From the NCBI RefSeq assembly GCF_020866905.1, contig NZ_JAIVCC010000005.1:186001-250000 (forward strand): a stretch of 64,000 nt of DNA, read 5' to 3'. This DNA comes from Salinimicrobium sediminilitoris (GTDB lineage: Bacteria > Bacteroidota > Bacteroidia > Flavobacteriales > Flavobacteriaceae). The first letter of the stretch is position 1; every line of letters begins with the position of its first letter. The notes under the pieces are model-generated. The model saw only the letters and a list, made by a program, of their open reading frames with translations, did no database searches and was not told the origin of the DNA. This document shows, piece after piece, positions 35,603 to 45,556 of the stretch. Made by a program: the position numbers and the translations under genes.

Positions 35603-38355
35603 GCATTTTGTTTTAATTCTTTTTCTACAAAAGGAACTTCGGGATCACATATCTCTAAAATAAGGTTTTTCAGCTGTACTTTAAACTCTTCCAGGGTTTC
35701 TACAGTGACATCTGTATCTTTTTTGGCTCCGTAGCCTTTTTTATCCTTTTTGGTGAACTTGAGAAATCCTTCTTTCAGATTTTTAAAGGAGATCACTCCT
35801 GCCTCGGAAACCTCCGGCAATGGATCTTTATCGTTCATCATTAGGGCATAAGTGAGGATCTGGAAAGGTTTGCTGTATTTGTCATAATCTGAGGTGATTT
35901 CCTCCCAGTCTACAACCTCTACCTTATTCTGCTCCACTTTTCCGGTTTTGTAATCTATGATCCTTACCTTTCCATTAAATTCATCCACACGATCTACAGT
36001 TCCCTTTAAAAACACAGGGAAATCAAGGCCGTCAATTGCTAATTGGATCTTCAGCTTTTGTTCGATTTTGAGGATCTTCAGCGTATTTCCTGCCTTTAAA
36101 TTTTTGATTTCAGATCTTAAAAAATTCCGCACATAGCGACGGGCAACTTCAAAAATGAGCAGGTTCTTTCCTTTGTCCAGTGGTGCTTTGGTATAATGCT
36201 CTCTAAACTGCTTTTCAATCTCTGCATTAGTCTCTTTTAATGCCTGCTCAAGCTTTGTAATTGTTATTTCCTCATTTAGCCACTGCCGGTAAAAAGTCTC
36301 CAGGGTGTCGTGCACCACGCTTCCCAGAGTATTATATGCCACTGTCTCCTCCACTTCTTCCCGCTCTTTGAGTCCCAGAACGTATTGCTTATAAAAATCC
36401 AGCGGATTTCTCATATAGGTGGTAAGGGCCGATGGAGAGAACCCTTCTGCCGCCCTTTCTTTTATCTTCTCCAACACACCTGCCGACTTATCAATTGTTT
36501 TAAGTTGTGCCGGTACGGGAGGCACAACAGGGCTTATATTGAAATTTTCTATGTTGTGGTTTTCATTGTTTTCCATTTCAAGTTGCAACAAAAACCTGCT
36601 TTTCTCTCCGGCATTGAGTCCGTCACTTTCTGTATTATACAACAAATGAACGCTCTGGGCCCTTTGCAGCAAATGATAGAAATGATAAGTATAAACTGCA
36701 TCCTTTTCTTTGTAAGTAGGCAATTTATAAGAGCATTTAAGATCAAACGGAATAAAGGAATTACTGCTTTTACCTGCCGGAAGCACGCCCTCATTTACCG
36801 AAGTAAGAATGACATTTTTGAAATCCAGAACCCGTGACTCCAGCATCCCCATAAGCTGCAATCCTGTAAATGGTTTTCCACGGAAGTCGACGGTTTTGGA
36901 GGACAGCAAATCTTTGTAAATAGAGGACAGGATCTTTATAGAATTAATGTAAGGATACTCCTGAAGTAAATTGTTTAGTTGGTTGAGCAGTAAATGCAGT
37001 TGATAGAGAAACTCAAGGGTAATTTTATCCCGGTCCTTATCGAGTTTATCCTTAAAGATCATCACCAATTCCTGAAGCGAATCCAGGGCGATACGCGGCT
37101 CATTCTTCCAGTCCCCAAAACAGATTTTAAAAAGCTGTTTTAGCTCCTGCGGAACTATAGCTAGTATTTCTTCTTCTTTTAGGTATACCAGGTTATTTTT
37201 CCTGATATTTTCCAGCATACTGCGGGAATAACCATCTGTTACCTGTTGTACAAGTGGGTGACTTAGCACAAGCATAAGATCCTTGTAATAATGGGTGCCG
37301 TCCCCCTGCACTGTATGGATTTTTAATAAATGTTCAAAAAGAAAGGCTATAGGAGCGTTTTGCAGGGCAAATCCCATAGTTATATTCACCTCATCCACGT
37401 TGGGAGGCAGGGAATTTAAAACCGGAAGTAACATACTTTCATCCCCAAGAACCACAGCCGTTTGTTGTAACTCCTCCGGTGACATTTTAGACAGCAGTTC
37501 CCCCACATATTTGGCCTGTCCAATGTTCTTGGGAACACCTACCATCTTGATGTTTTTAGACCCCTGATAGGACCTGGAAATTTTAGTAGGTTTATTTTCC
37601 TTGTAGTAGGGCCAGGAATTGAAATAATTTCTCAAAAATAGTGAGACATCATGCTGTTCATCCTTCAGGAAAACTTCATCCACATCCCAGAATACTTCAG
37701 CTTTTCCTGCAGCAAGAAGAGATTGAAAGATATTTTGTTCTGCACTGTTAAGGGCATTAAATCCAATGAAAACAAAAGATCCTGAAGCAGCCTCAGCATA
37801 TTCAATAACCTTTTCGGAAGCCCGTCTGTAAACCATTCCCTGGTAAGCCAGCTCCTTTTTTTCAAGTTGTTTTTGAAGTGCCTCATAATATTCGGGAAGT
37901 TTATTCCAGAAAAGCAGGTAATTCTCCATGAGAGGCGTTCGCTCTTCCTGGAGATACCAGTGATTCATCTCCTGAATGCTTCCCAGGTAGCCAAAAAAGG
38001 ACTGGTAATCAACAAGGTACCGGTCAATTTCATTAAAATCATATAAAAGGGTTTGTGCCCAGGTGGAAAAGGTTTCAAATCCTTCCCTGTTTTCTTTAGG
38101 CGTACAGGCAAGATAAGCCGAATAAAATTCGAAGAGAGAAGTGACATTATCAATAGATTTTAAGCCGGCTACTTCTTCAGCAAAATCTTCAATACTCAAA
38201 ACTCTTGGGGCAAACATAGGTGCCGAAGACAGCTTTGAAAGCCGGTTAATGAGAAAAGCACCTGCCCGTTTGCTTGGTAATACAAATGTGGTTTCAGAAA
38301 TCGTGGTTTTTCGGTCCAGTAGCTCCTGAAGTACCTGTTCAATAAATGATGTCAT
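35596..38355 (-). CDS. AddB-like PD-(D/E)XK nuclease/helicase-like protein
   Basis: This 919-residue protein has an inactivated helicase-like N-terminal region starting FVLPSKRAGAFLINRL and a C-terminal RecB-type nuclease domain with the catalytic VRIIDYKTGKVEQN near residue 790. It is the likely partner of the AddA-like protein at 41436-44612 in repair of double-strand breaks. The cysteines that bind an iron-sulfur cluster in Bacillus AddB are not seen around the nuclease domain. Its start codon lies 15 bases after the ompA terminator hairpin, so its own promoter or read-through is needed. Confidence 0.85.
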   Translation of the reverse strand: MTSFIEQVLQELLDRKTTISETTFVLPSKRAGAFLINRLSKLSSAPMFAPRVLSIEDFAEEVAGLKSIDNVTSLFEFYSAYLACTPKENREGFETFSTWAQTLLYDFNEIDRYLVDYQSFFGYLGSIQEMNHWYLQEERTPLMENYLLFWNKLPEYYEALQKQLEKKELAYQGMVYRRASEKVIEYAEAASGSFVFIGFNALNSAEQNIFQSLLAAGKAEVFWDVDEVFLKDEQHDVSLFLRNYFNSWPYYKENKPTKISRSYQGSKNIKMVGVPKNIGQAKYVGELLSKMSPEELQQTAVVLGDESMLLPVLNSLPPNVDEVNITMGFALQNAPIAFLFEHLLKIHTVQGDGTHYYKDLMLVLSHPLVQQVTDGYSRSMLENIRKNNLVYLKEEEILAIVPQELKQLFKICFGDWKNEPRIALDSLQELVMIFKDKLDKDRDKITLEFLYQLHLLLNQLNNLLQEYPYINSIKILSSIYKDLLSSKTVDFRGKPFTGLQLMGMLESRVLDFKNVILTSVNEGVLPAGKSSNSFIPFDLKCSYKLPTYKEKDAVYTYHFYHLLQRAQSVHLLYNTESDGLNAGEKSRFLLQLEMENNENHNIENFNISPVVPPVPAQLKTIDKSAGVLEKIKERAAEGFSPSALTTYMRNPLDFYKQYVLGLKEREEVEETVAYNTLGSVVHDTLETFYRQWLNEEITITKLEQALKETNAEIEKQFREHYTKAPLDKGKNLLIFEVARRYVRNFLRSEIKNLKAGNTLKILKIEQKLKIQLAIDGLDFPVFLKGTVDRVDEFNGKVRIIDYKTGKVEQNKVEVVDWEEITSDYDKYSKPFQILTYALMMNDKDPLPEVSEAGVISFKNLKEGFLKFTKKDKKGYGAKKDTDVTVETLEEFKVQLKNLILEICDPEVPFVEKELKQNAW

Positions 38356-38369
38356 GCCCTAAAAATAAA

Positions 38370-38396
38370 AAACGCCCCGGTCATACCGGGGCGTTT
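38370..38396. terminator. Terminator after ompA
   Basis: An 11-bp GC-rich stem AAACGCCCCGG/CCGGGGCGTTT with a 5-base loop, followed by Ts on the minus strand, lies between ompA and the AddB-like gene. Confidence 0.88.
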
Positions 38397-38420
38397 CTTC
38401 AAAAGAATTTAATAACAATT

Positions 38421-39812
38421 CTACATTCCAGAATTGTCGTCTTTCATAACCTTATCATCTTCAAGAGTGATCTCAACCCTTCTGTTTTCCTGTCTACCTT
38501 TAGCAGTATTGTTGGAAGCAATTGGATTATTTTCACCATATCCTTCTGCAGTAAGTCTTTCACGTGCAATTCCTCTTGCAACAAGAGCTTCTCTTACAGA
38601 TTCTGCTCTTTCTCTTGATAACTGCATGTTATAAGACTCACTACCGGTGCTGTCTGTATGACCTCCTATGTGGAAGATCGTATTAGAATACTCACCCATA
38701 ATGTCTGCAATAGCCTGAAGGGTTTCTTCTGACTCTTCGCGAATTGTAGCCTTATTCAAGTCAAAAAGGATTGTTCTTGAATACTCGTTCAATTCTTCAA
38801 TTACTTCTACAGTTGGTTCTGGACATCCATTATTTGCAGCAGTTCCTGCTACTTCTGGACATTCATCATCTTTGTCAAGAACACCGTCGTTATCCATGTC
38901 TTCCCATGGGCAACCGTTATTTTCTTCCGGACCGGCTTCATTAGGACACTCATCGTCTCCGTCTCTAATTCCATCACCGTCAGCATCAGGACATCCGTTC
39001 ATTTCAGGAAGACCTGCTACAGTAGGACATTCATCCTGTGGATCGGCAACGCCGTCACCATCTGTATCAGGACATCCATTGTATTGAGCCAAACCTGCTT
39101 CGTTAGGACATTCGTCCATTCTGTCTTGGATTCCGTCACCGTCTGAGTCAGGACAACCGTTGAATTGCTCTAAACCGGCAACTTCTGGACATTCATCATT
39201 TTTGTCATAGATTCCATCACCATCAGTATCTTTTCCACCAAAGGCAAATTTGATTCCTGCTGCATGTTGGAAGTGTGACTCCATGTTGTCATCAAAACCG
39301 TGCTTATAGATAGTCTGAACTGATAATGCAAGGTGATCTGTAAACCAGAAGTTTAATCCTACTGTTCCATCAAGTGTTGCAAAACCTTCATCATCAAGCC
39401 AGGTATATCCACCACCAACTCCGACAATAGGATCTAACCAACCTGCGTTGGCGTCATTGCGAAAGCTGTAGTTAAAAGTACCATCAAGACCATAATACAT
39501 TAGATCATCACGACCTTCATCTCCAAATTTGCTGATCTGGTTAACAGAACCAGCAGCTTCAAAATAGAATCCTGCTCCAATGTTACGAGCTACAGAAACT
39601 CTGGAAAGACCAGCAAGTATGTTCCAGTGATCACCAGTATTGAAGAATTCATCAAAATATCCACCTAAAGGAGCATCCTCCCCTGTTGGATAAAAGTCCA
39701 CCGCGTTAACTCCTAAACCTAAAGCCCAGGGATTATTGTTATCCTGCGCCTGCATAGTGCTGAAGCTCAGGATGCATAGTGAAGCCAATAATAACTTGTG
39801 TAGATGTTTCAT
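38421..39812 (-). CDS. OmpA-family protein with thrombospondin type 3 repeats
   Basis: This 463-residue outer-membrane protein has a signal peptide ending near residue 22 (FSTMQAQ), an N-terminal beta barrel (about 25-195), five calcium-binding thrombospondin-3-like repeats of the form DxDGDGIxDxxDECP...NGCP, and a C-terminal OmpA domain that binds peptidoglycan (FHIGGHTDSTGS, LSRERAESVREALV). It anchors the outer membrane to the wall and is typical of abundant Bacteroidota porin-like proteins. It has the best-formed promoter in the window and its own terminator. Confidence 0.95.
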   Translation of the reverse strand: MKHLHKLLLASLCILSFSTMQAQDNNNPWALGLGVNAVDFYPTGEDAPLGGYFDEFFNTGDHWNILAGLSRVSVARNIGAGFYFEAAGSVNQISKFGDEGRDDLMYYGLDGTFNYSFRNDANAGWLDPIVGVGGGYTWLDDEGFATLDGTVGLNFWFTDHLALSVQTIYKHGFDDNMESHFQHAAGIKFAFGGKDTDGDGIYDKNDECPEVAGLEQFNGCPDSDGDGIQDRMDECPNEAGLAQYNGCPDTDGDGVADPQDECPTVAGLPEMNGCPDADGDGIRDGDDECPNEAGPEENNGCPWEDMDNDGVLDKDDECPEVAGTAANNGCPEPTVEVIEELNEYSRTILFDLNKATIREESEETLQAIADIMGEYSNTIFHIGGHTDSTGSESYNMQLSRERAESVREALVARGIARERLTAEGYGENNPIASNNTAKGRQENRRVEITLEDDKVMKDDNSGM

Positions 39813-39846
39813 ATTGAAGTGTTTAATTTTAATTAGTTAGCAGAAA

Positions 39847-39877
39847 CAAAAGTAGACCGATATTCAGTATTGACAAA
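39847..39877 (-). promoter_or_regulatory. Promoter of ompA
   Basis: On the minus strand TTTG (39874-39877) is followed after exactly 19 bases by TACTTTTG (39847-39854), the textbook Bacteroidota layout. The gap 39813-40211 also holds a 14-bp palindrome TTTGAGGCCTCAAA (39935-39948), a short AGGTTC/GAACCT hairpin (39983-39996) and the kbl 3' hairpin, but no gene that I can support. Confidence 0.8.
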
Positions 39878-40157
39878 GCTTAATTTAATAAAGTTTTCTT
39901 AATAAGGGCTTGACTATCGGCGGATACAGGGGATTTTGAGGCCTCAAATTTTCAGAAAAATTCATATTTTTAACAAAAAATTAGGTTCAAGAACCTCACT
40001 TTTTTAACTCATAAATAATTGGTTACAGAAGAAAACGCTGTTTCTTCCCGAAGCAAAGGGAGAGTATTTTAAGAGATTCACTGGTAATACCTAATAAATA
40101 TTTACTTTACCAGATGTAAACAGCCGCGTGTCCTGAAGTTTTGCCACAAAGAATAAG

Positions 40158-40200
40158 ATACCAAAAGGATGTTTTGCTGCAAAAAACATCCTTTTGGTAT
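40158..40200 (-). terminator. Long perfect hairpin after kbl
   Basis: An 18-bp perfect inverted repeat ATACCAAAAGGATGTTTT/AAAACATCCTTTTGGTAT with a 7-base loop lies 11 bases past the kbl stop. The sequence after it on the minus strand is only moderately T-rich (CTTATTCTTTG), so it may act as an mRNA 3'-end stabiliser rather than a pure intrinsic terminator. Confidence 0.65.
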
Positions 40201-40211
40201 TGCATCTACTA

Positions 40212-41405
40212 CTATATGATATCTGATTCTTTTCCCACTTTTACGAAGGCTGCAATGGCTTTATCCAAATGCTCCTTTGTATGTGCGGCCGAAAGCTGCA
40301 CGCGAATACGGGCCTTCCCTTTTGGCACAACAGGATAAAAGAATCCAATCACGTAAATTCCCTCGTCGAGAAGTTTGTCTGCCATTTCCTGGGACAATTT
40401 TGCATCATGGAGCATCACCGGAACAATTGCTGCCTCCCCGTCTATAATCTCAAACCCGGCGTTTTTAATTCCTTCTTTGAAATATTTCGTGTTCTCCTTT
40501 ACCTTTTTTCTAAGAGAATTATCCTTTGCCAGCATATCAAATACCTTTATTGAGGCTCCAACAATTGCCGGGGCAAGGGAGTTAGAGAAAAGATAAGGTC
40601 TTGACCTTTGACGAAGAAGCTCGATAATTTCTTTTTTGGCTACTGTATAACCGCCCATTGCCCCTCCCAGAGCCTTGCCAAGTGTGCCGGTAATAATATC
40701 AATACGACCAAGCACTCCTTTTTCCTCTAGTGTTCCAATTCCATCCTGGCCAATAAATCCTGTAGCATGACACTCATCGATCATCACCAGCGCATCATAC
40801 TTATCGGCAAGGTCGCAGATCTTATCAAGGGGAGCCACCAGGCCGTCCATAGAAAAAACGCCATCGGTAACGATGATCTTGAATCGGGCACCTTTTTCGT
40901 TAGCCGTTTTTAGCTGCTGTTCGAGATCCTCCATATTACCGTTCGCATAGCGGTACCTTGCTGCCTTGCAAAGGCGCACCCCGTCAATAATTGAAGCATG
41001 GTTAAGGGAATCTGAAATAATTGCATCTTCAGGGCCTAACAAAGGTTCGAAAACTCCGCCGTTGGCATCAAAAGCAGCTGCATATAAAATGGTGTCCTCC
41101 ATTCCGTAGAAATCGGCTATTTTACGTTCCAGCTCCTTGTGTATATCCTGCGTACCACAAATGAAGCGAACGCTGGACATCCCGAAACCATGGGAATCGA
41201 GGGTATCTTTTGCCGCCTGTATAACTTCGGGATGAGATGAAAGCCCCAGGTAGTTGTTGGCACAAAAGTTAAGAACCTTTTTACCACCTTCCAGAGTGAT
41301 CTCTGCTCCCTGGGGAGAGGTGATAATCCGTTCTTTTTTATAAAGTCCTTCTTCTTTTATTTGTTCTATTTCTTTCTTTAAATAATCCTTTAATGATCCG
41401 TACAT
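40212..41405 (-). CDS. kbl: 2-amino-3-ketobutyrate CoA ligase (glycine C-acetyltransferase)
   Basis: This 397-residue PLP enzyme cleaves 2-amino-3-oxobutyrate with CoA to glycine and acetyl-CoA in threonine breakdown. It shows the alpha-oxoamine synthase features [26 protein letters not shown] (PLP-ring histidine and aspartate) and the PLP lysine in [14 protein letters not shown]. Length is typical of Kbl. Threonine dehydrogenase is not next to it. It lies between the AddA-like and ompA genes and has its own promoter box. Confidence 0.95.
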   Translation of the reverse strand: MYGSLKDYLKKEIEQIKEEGLYKKERIITSPQGAEITLEGGKKVLNFCANNYLGLSSHPEVIQAAKDTLDSHGFGMSSVRFICGTQDIHKELERKIADFYGMEDTILYAAAFDANGGVFEPLLGPEDAIISDSLNHASIIDGVRLCKAARYRYANGNMEDLEQQLKTANEKGARFKIIVTDGVFSMDGLVAPLDKICDLADKYDALVMIDECHATGFIGQDGIGTLEEKGVLGRIDIITGTLGKALGGAMGGYTVAKKEIIELLRQRSRPYLFSNSLAPAIVGASIKVFDMLAKDNSLRKKVKENTKYFKEGIKNAGFEIIDGEAAIVPVMLHDAKLSQEMADKLLDEGIYVIGFFYPVVPKGKARIRVQLSAAHTKEHLDKAIAAFVKVGKESDII

Positions 41406-41420
41406 AATGGTGATTTTTTA

Positions 41421-41428
41421 CAAAATTA
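41421..41428 (-). promoter_or_regulatory. -7 box for kbl
   Basis: On the minus strand the bases read TAATTTTG, an exact TAnnTTTG match located 15 bases before the kbl ATG, just past the AddA-like stop codon. Confidence 0.5.
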
Positions 41429-41435
41429 CATTCTT

Positions 41436-44400
41436 TTAAACAAAACTTACTTCGATCTTCTGGTTAATGTATACCAGCATCTTTTTTGCGACCCTGTAGT
41501 TCATTTCTTCTAGAATCCGGCCGTATTCATTTATCTGTTCGCGATGCTGTGGGCTTTCGGCACCGGTTTTATAATCAATGATGCTTACAATATTTCCTGA
41601 GAAATTCAACCTGTCTGGACGCAAAAGCGCTCCATCTTCAGAGATCATTTCCCTTTCATTATAATTCACAACTCCCTCTTTGTAATACTCCCTCAACTCT
41701 TCATGTTTTATAACATCAAAAATGCTCTTTTGAAGTTCTTCTTTTTCTTCGGAAGAAAAAAGTCCTTCATTTTTGGCATTTTCGAGTACCCGCTCTACAT
41801 CTGCTTCGGTATTAATCCTGGCAAAAAGATCATGAATCAGCTGCCCTTTTTCAATGGCTTCCTTCTGTTTTGAATTCCACATTAGACCCGAACGGGTAAT
41901 GATGGAAATCCCGTTACTCTCGGTAGGTGAAGAGAAAAAATATTCCTGCTCCAGTGATTCTACCGCCTCCTTCTCTCCCATAAGGACCTCATGGCGGTTT
42001 CCAAAATGGTATTCACTACTGCCGTCCCATTTCCCAATAGAACGTAAATAAGAGATCAACAAGCCCGAGAAGCGGCCGGTATTCTCCATACCTTTTTTAT
42101 CAAGGTCCATTTTGGAGATCACATACAACTGTTGTTCTGGACGGGTCATTGCGACATAAAGGACGTTGAGAGCATCAAGCTGACTATTACATGACAGCTC
42201 ATGATAAATGTGTGGCGCCTCTCCTTCCCATTCTTTCATTTTTTCGGCTGCACGCAGGTAAGCGATGTTTACATTAGAACCAAAATCCCCCGGCAGGTCC
42301 ATCCAAAAATGTTCTCTGGCAGTATCACTAATCTGAGTATTGGCGAAAGGGTAAATCACCACCGGAAACTCTAGTCCCTTCGCCTTGTGAATCGTCATTA
42401 TTTGCACCGCATCTTCTCCCTGCGGCACCACGATGCTCAATTCATCTTTTTTGCGCTCCCACTGTTCCAAAAATGAGAAAAAACCGGCACCTTCTGTACT
42501 TGAAACTTCATAAACAAAATCCAGGAAGAACTGCAGGTAGGCATCAGATACTGCTTCAAGGGAAAAAGCCCTGATAATATATTCCACTGCTTCATATACA
42601 GACATTGCCGTGGCTGCCCGGGGAGAAAATTGAAATCCATTATTGGATAGGCCCTGAAAAAACTGTTCCCCTTCTGGTTGCAGGTGCTCCATAAGGAAAT
42701 CAAACTCATTTTCTACCTCGATGGAATTATTCAAAAGATGGTCGAGGATCTCGAATTTCAAAGTTCTATCCCCGGGATCCAGGCAGTACTGCAAAACCGA
42801 TGTAATAAAATTCACTTTTGGAGACCTGCTTACGAGCAAACTTTCGGCAGAAATTACAGGAATGGAATGTTCACTCAAAAAGTTGGCTACAGCAATACTT
42901 TCTTTTCGGGTGCGGGTAAGGATACAAATACCAGAAAGACTATTTCCTTTACCCTGTACTTCAGTTATAATTTCCAGCACTCTTTTAGGGTACGCCTCCA
43001 TTTCTTCGGAAGCATTTTCGGCTTCTATAAAGGAGAGATTTACATAGCCTTCTCGTTTACTCACAAGCCCCTGACCGCTGTTGAGAAAAAGATCTTTATG
43101 CGTTTCATTCAGAAAAAACCCGGAAGCAAATCTGAAAAAATCATTATTGAATTCCACTACCGTTTTTGCACTGCGGTAATTATTAGGAAGCACGAGCATT
43201 TCAATATCTTCGATGCTAAAGGGGTGTCGCTTTTGACATAACTCCATGAACTGCTCGGCTTTTCCCCCACGCCACCTGTAAATGGACTGCTTTGCATCCC
43301 CTACGAGTGTAAGGGAGCCATGCTCCCCAACAGGATGTTCAATAGAAAGCGTATTGTCCACCAGCGGGATCAAATTTTCCCACTGTAATTGTGAAGTGTC
43401 CTGGAACTCATCAATGAAATAGTGACGGTACCGGTCCCCCAGCCGTTCATAGATGAAAGGTGCAGGCTGATCTTTGACGGCTTTCCCTATTGTCGCATTA
43501 AATTCTGAAATTAGGACTATTGAGTTCTCAGCCTTTATTTCTTCGATCTGCGCCTGGATAGCATTTAACAAAGATAATGGCACAAGATTTTTTTCCACCG
43601 CATCCAGGAACTGAAGCCTTGTGATATTCTTCTTCACTCTCTCGTACATTTCAACTATTTGCGGCTGAAGGGTGTCGAGTATCTGTTTTTTATGAGAGTC
43701 TAATTTGCTTGCGTAAAGAGCTTTTTCCGCCAGATCCCTTTGCCAGCCTGCGGAAAAATTGACATTAAAATCCCCTTTTTGAAGCTTCAGAAAAAATTTC
43801 GGGCAATATCCACCGCTGAAGCATCCATTGTCAAGTTCATTTTCTTCCAGTAACTGAAAGAACTCATTAGTTGTTCTCCCGATATTTTCCTCCAGGCTTT
43901 TTTGACGCTCTTTAATTTCCGTTTTTAAATTTTCAAAGTCAGATAGCTTTAGAGTCTTTAAAATTTGGAGGAATTTGCCGCTGGTTTCCTGCGTTAGCAA
44001 GCGACCGATAGAATATAGATCACGGGCTATGTCCCAGCTCTTATCATCATCTGTCCTTGAAAGCACAAAATTAACCAGTACCCGGGTTATAGCTTTATCA
44101 TTACCCGCTTTGCTTATTAGCCTGTCCACAGCCTCGGTTAAGACCTCATCTGTTCGAAGCTCCACTTCAAAATTGAGAGGTAAGCCCAGGTCTTTGGCGA
44201 AAGTTCTCAACACCCGATGGGTAAAACCATCAATGGTAGAAACTTCAAAGGCAGCATAATTGTGAATGATGTTCTTTAGGGTTTCCCTGCTCTTCTCCTG
44301 AATTTTATCAGCAGACATTCCCGAACTGGAAGAAAGATCTTCCAGTAAAGCCTGTTCTTTTGCCGATTTTTCGGCATTTGCCAGGGAATTAAGGCTTTCA

Positions 44401-44612
44401 ATGATCCTTGATTTCATTTCCCCCACGGCTTTATTCGTAAAAGTTATGGCAAGGATGTTCTTATAACTGTCTACCCTGGGGGAGGACAATAATAGTAGAA
44501 GATATTCTTTAACAAGGGTATAGGTCTTTCCGGAACCGGCCGAAGCATTGTAGATTCTAAAGATATTGGACTGCCTCAAATTTTTTTCACTAAAGTAAGA
44601 AATGGTTCTCAA
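41436..44612 (-). CDS. AddA-like UvrD/RecB-type helicase-nuclease
   Basis: This 1058-residue protein is a superfamily 1A helicase: Walker A NASAGSGKTYTLVKEYLLL, Walker B HYFIDEFQDTSQLQWENL, motif III GDAKQSIYRWRGG, motif V MTIHKAKGLEFPVVIYP and motif VI VLYVAMTRPEQQLYVIS. A C-terminal nuclease domain shows LRPDRLNFSG and SIIDYKTG. It is the expected partner of the AddB-like protein, but the two genes are separated by kbl and ompA. The frame begins with TTG; no better start precedes the Walker A region. Confidence 0.9.
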   Translation of the reverse strand: MRTISYFSEKNLRQSNIFRIYNASAGSGKTYTLVKEYLLLLLSSPRVDSYKNILAITFTNKAVGEMKSRIIESLNSLANAEKSAKEQALLEDLSSSSGMSADKIQEKSRETLKNIIHNYAAFEVSTIDGFTHRVLRTFAKDLGLPLNFEVELRTDEVLTEAVDRLISKAGNDKAITRVLVNFVLSRTDDDKSWDIARDLYSIGRLLTQETSGKFLQILKTLKLSDFENLKTEIKERQKSLEENIGRTTNEFFQLLEENELDNGCFSGGYCPKFFLKLQKGDFNVNFSAGWQRDLAEKALYASKLDSHKKQILDTLQPQIVEMYERVKKNITRLQFLDAVEKNLVPLSLLNAIQAQIEEIKAENSIVLISEFNATIGKAVKDQPAPFIYERLGDRYRHYFIDEFQDTSQLQWENLIPLVDNTLSIEHPVGEHGSLTLVGDAKQSIYRWRGGKAEQFMELCQKRHPFSIEDIEMLVLPNNYRSAKTVVEFNNDFFRFASGFFLNETHKDLFLNSGQGLVSKREGYVNLSFIEAENASEEMEAYPKRVLEIITEVQGKGNSLSGICILTRTRKESIAVANFLSEHSIPVISAESLLVSRSPKVNFITSVLQYCLDPGDRTLKFEILDHLLNNSIEVENEFDFLMEHLQPEGEQFFQGLSNNGFQFSPRAATAMSVYEAVEYIIRAFSLEAVSDAYLQFFLDFVYEVSSTEGAGFFSFLEQWERKKDELSIVVPQGEDAVQIMTIHKAKGLEFPVVIYPFANTQISDTAREHFWMDLPGDFGSNVNIAYLRAAEKMKEWEGEAPHIYHELSCNSQLDALNVLYVAMTRPEQQLYVISKMDLDKKGMENTGRFSGLLISYLRSIGKWDGSSEYHFGNRHEVLMGEKEAVESLEQEYFFSSPTESNGISIITRSGLMWNSKQKEAIEKGQLIHDLFARINTEADVERVLENAKNEGLFSSEEKEELQKSIFDVIKHEELREYYKEGVVNYNEREMISEDGALLRPDRLNFSGNIVSIIDYKTGAESPQHREQINEYGRILEEMNYRVAKKMLVYINQKIEVSFV

Positions 44613-44759
44613 TTGACTCCTTTCATTACTCCCTGTTTAATTGAATTATTTTCAAGGAGTTGAATATTCTCTTTTGTTATTCTAATTTAATTTTCAAAAA
44701 AAGCAAAAGCTTTAAGGATTTTATAACGTTTTATAATTTTAATTAAATGAGTTTATCTC

Positions 44760-44767
44760 TAATTTTG
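44760..44767 (+). promoter_or_regulatory. -7 box for sodA
   Basis: TAATTTTG matches TAnnTTTG exactly, 37 bases before the sodA ATG, in a very AT-rich leader. Confidence 0.5.
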
Positions 44768-44804
44768 AAGTTGACCTAATTAATAATATTAAAAACATAT
44801 AACT

Positions 44805-45413
44805 ATGGCTTTCGAGTTACCAAAATTAAAATATGGATTTGATGCATTAGAGCCTCACATTGACGCTAGAACAATGGAGATTCACCACGATAAGCATCAT
44901 GCAGGATATACCAGCAAATTAAATGATGCCGTGAAAGGAACAGATATGGAAGGCAAGAATATTGAAAATATTCTTTCTAATCTGGATATGGAAAATAAAG
45001 CGGTACGTAATAATGGAGGTGGATATTTCAACCACAACCTATACTGGGAAATAATGGGCCCAAATGGTGGCGGAAAACCCCAGGGAGATCTTGCCTCTGC
45101 AATAGACAAGGATTTTGGCTCTTTTGATGCCTTTAAAGACGAATTTTCAAAGGCCGGTGCCACTCAATTTGGATCGGGATGGGCTTGGCTTTGCGTGCAG
45201 GAAGGTGGTAAACTGGAGGTATGTTCTTCGGCAAACCAGGACAACCCACTAATGCCCGGAGTTGGTTGCGGCGGACACCCAATCCTGGGGATGGATGTTT
45301 GGGAACACGCTTACTATCTTAAATATCAAAATCAGCGTCCGGCTTACATTGAAGCTTTCTTCAATGTGATCAACTGGGAAGAAGTATCTAAAAGATATGC
45401 ACAGCACAAATAA
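44805..45413 (+). CDS. sodA: Superoxide dismutase (Fe/Mn family)
   Basis: This 202-residue cytoplasmic enzyme converts superoxide to oxygen and peroxide. Metal ligands are His27, a second histidine in GGGYFNHNLYW, and the aspartate and histidine of MDVWEHAYYLKYQ. The segment SANQDNPLM carries a glutamine at the position typical of manganese enzymes, which favours Mn over Fe, though cambialistic use is possible. It is monocistronic with a strong terminator. Confidence 0.96.
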   Translation: MAFELPKLKYGFDALEPHIDARTMEIHHDKHHAGYTSKLNDAVKGTDMEGKNIENILSNLDMENKAVRNNGGGYFNHNLYWEIMGPNGGGKPQGDLASAIDKDFGSFDAFKDEFSKAGATQFGSGWAWLCVQEGGKLEVCSSANQDNPLMPGVGCGGHPILGMDVWEHAYYLKYQNQRPAYIEAFFNVINWEEVSKRYAQHK

Positions 45414-45446
45414 TTAAACCACGCATAGGTTTTTGATTGTGTCCAG

Positions 45447-45475
45447 AGCTGCCGTTTAAACGGCAGCTTTTTTTT
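45447..45475 (+). terminator. Terminator after sodA
   Basis: A stem AGCTGCCG/CGGCAGCT with loop TTTAAA is followed by eight Ts, about 33 bases after the sodA stop. Confidence 0.9.
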
Positions 45476-45481
45476 GCGCAT

Positions 45482-45550
45482 AAAAAAAGGTGGATAGCTC
45501 CACCTTTTTTTGCCCCAAATCTACCATGAACTTAACCTACTTATGTTATG
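45482..45550 (-). ncRNA. Candidate small RNA, copy B of the twin element
   Basis: This is the minus-strand copy of the element at 8642-8712. The two differ by one loop base (GCTA instead of GCTT) and by one extra A and one extra T on opposite sides of the terminator stem, which keeps the pairing. The stem runs 45482-45511. Upstream, the promoter has both boxes with normal spacing. It lies between sodA and recJ, converging on the sodA terminator. A short stretch near 45633 (TTCAACTTAACCTGTAAG) resembles part of the element. Confidence 0.7.
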
Positions 45551-45556
45551 GCTCTT

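Noticed and set aside
36310-36837. Long antisense frame inside the AddB-like gene, and similar frames inside other genes
   Set aside because: They lie opposite well-supported conserved genes and have no own similarity or start signals.
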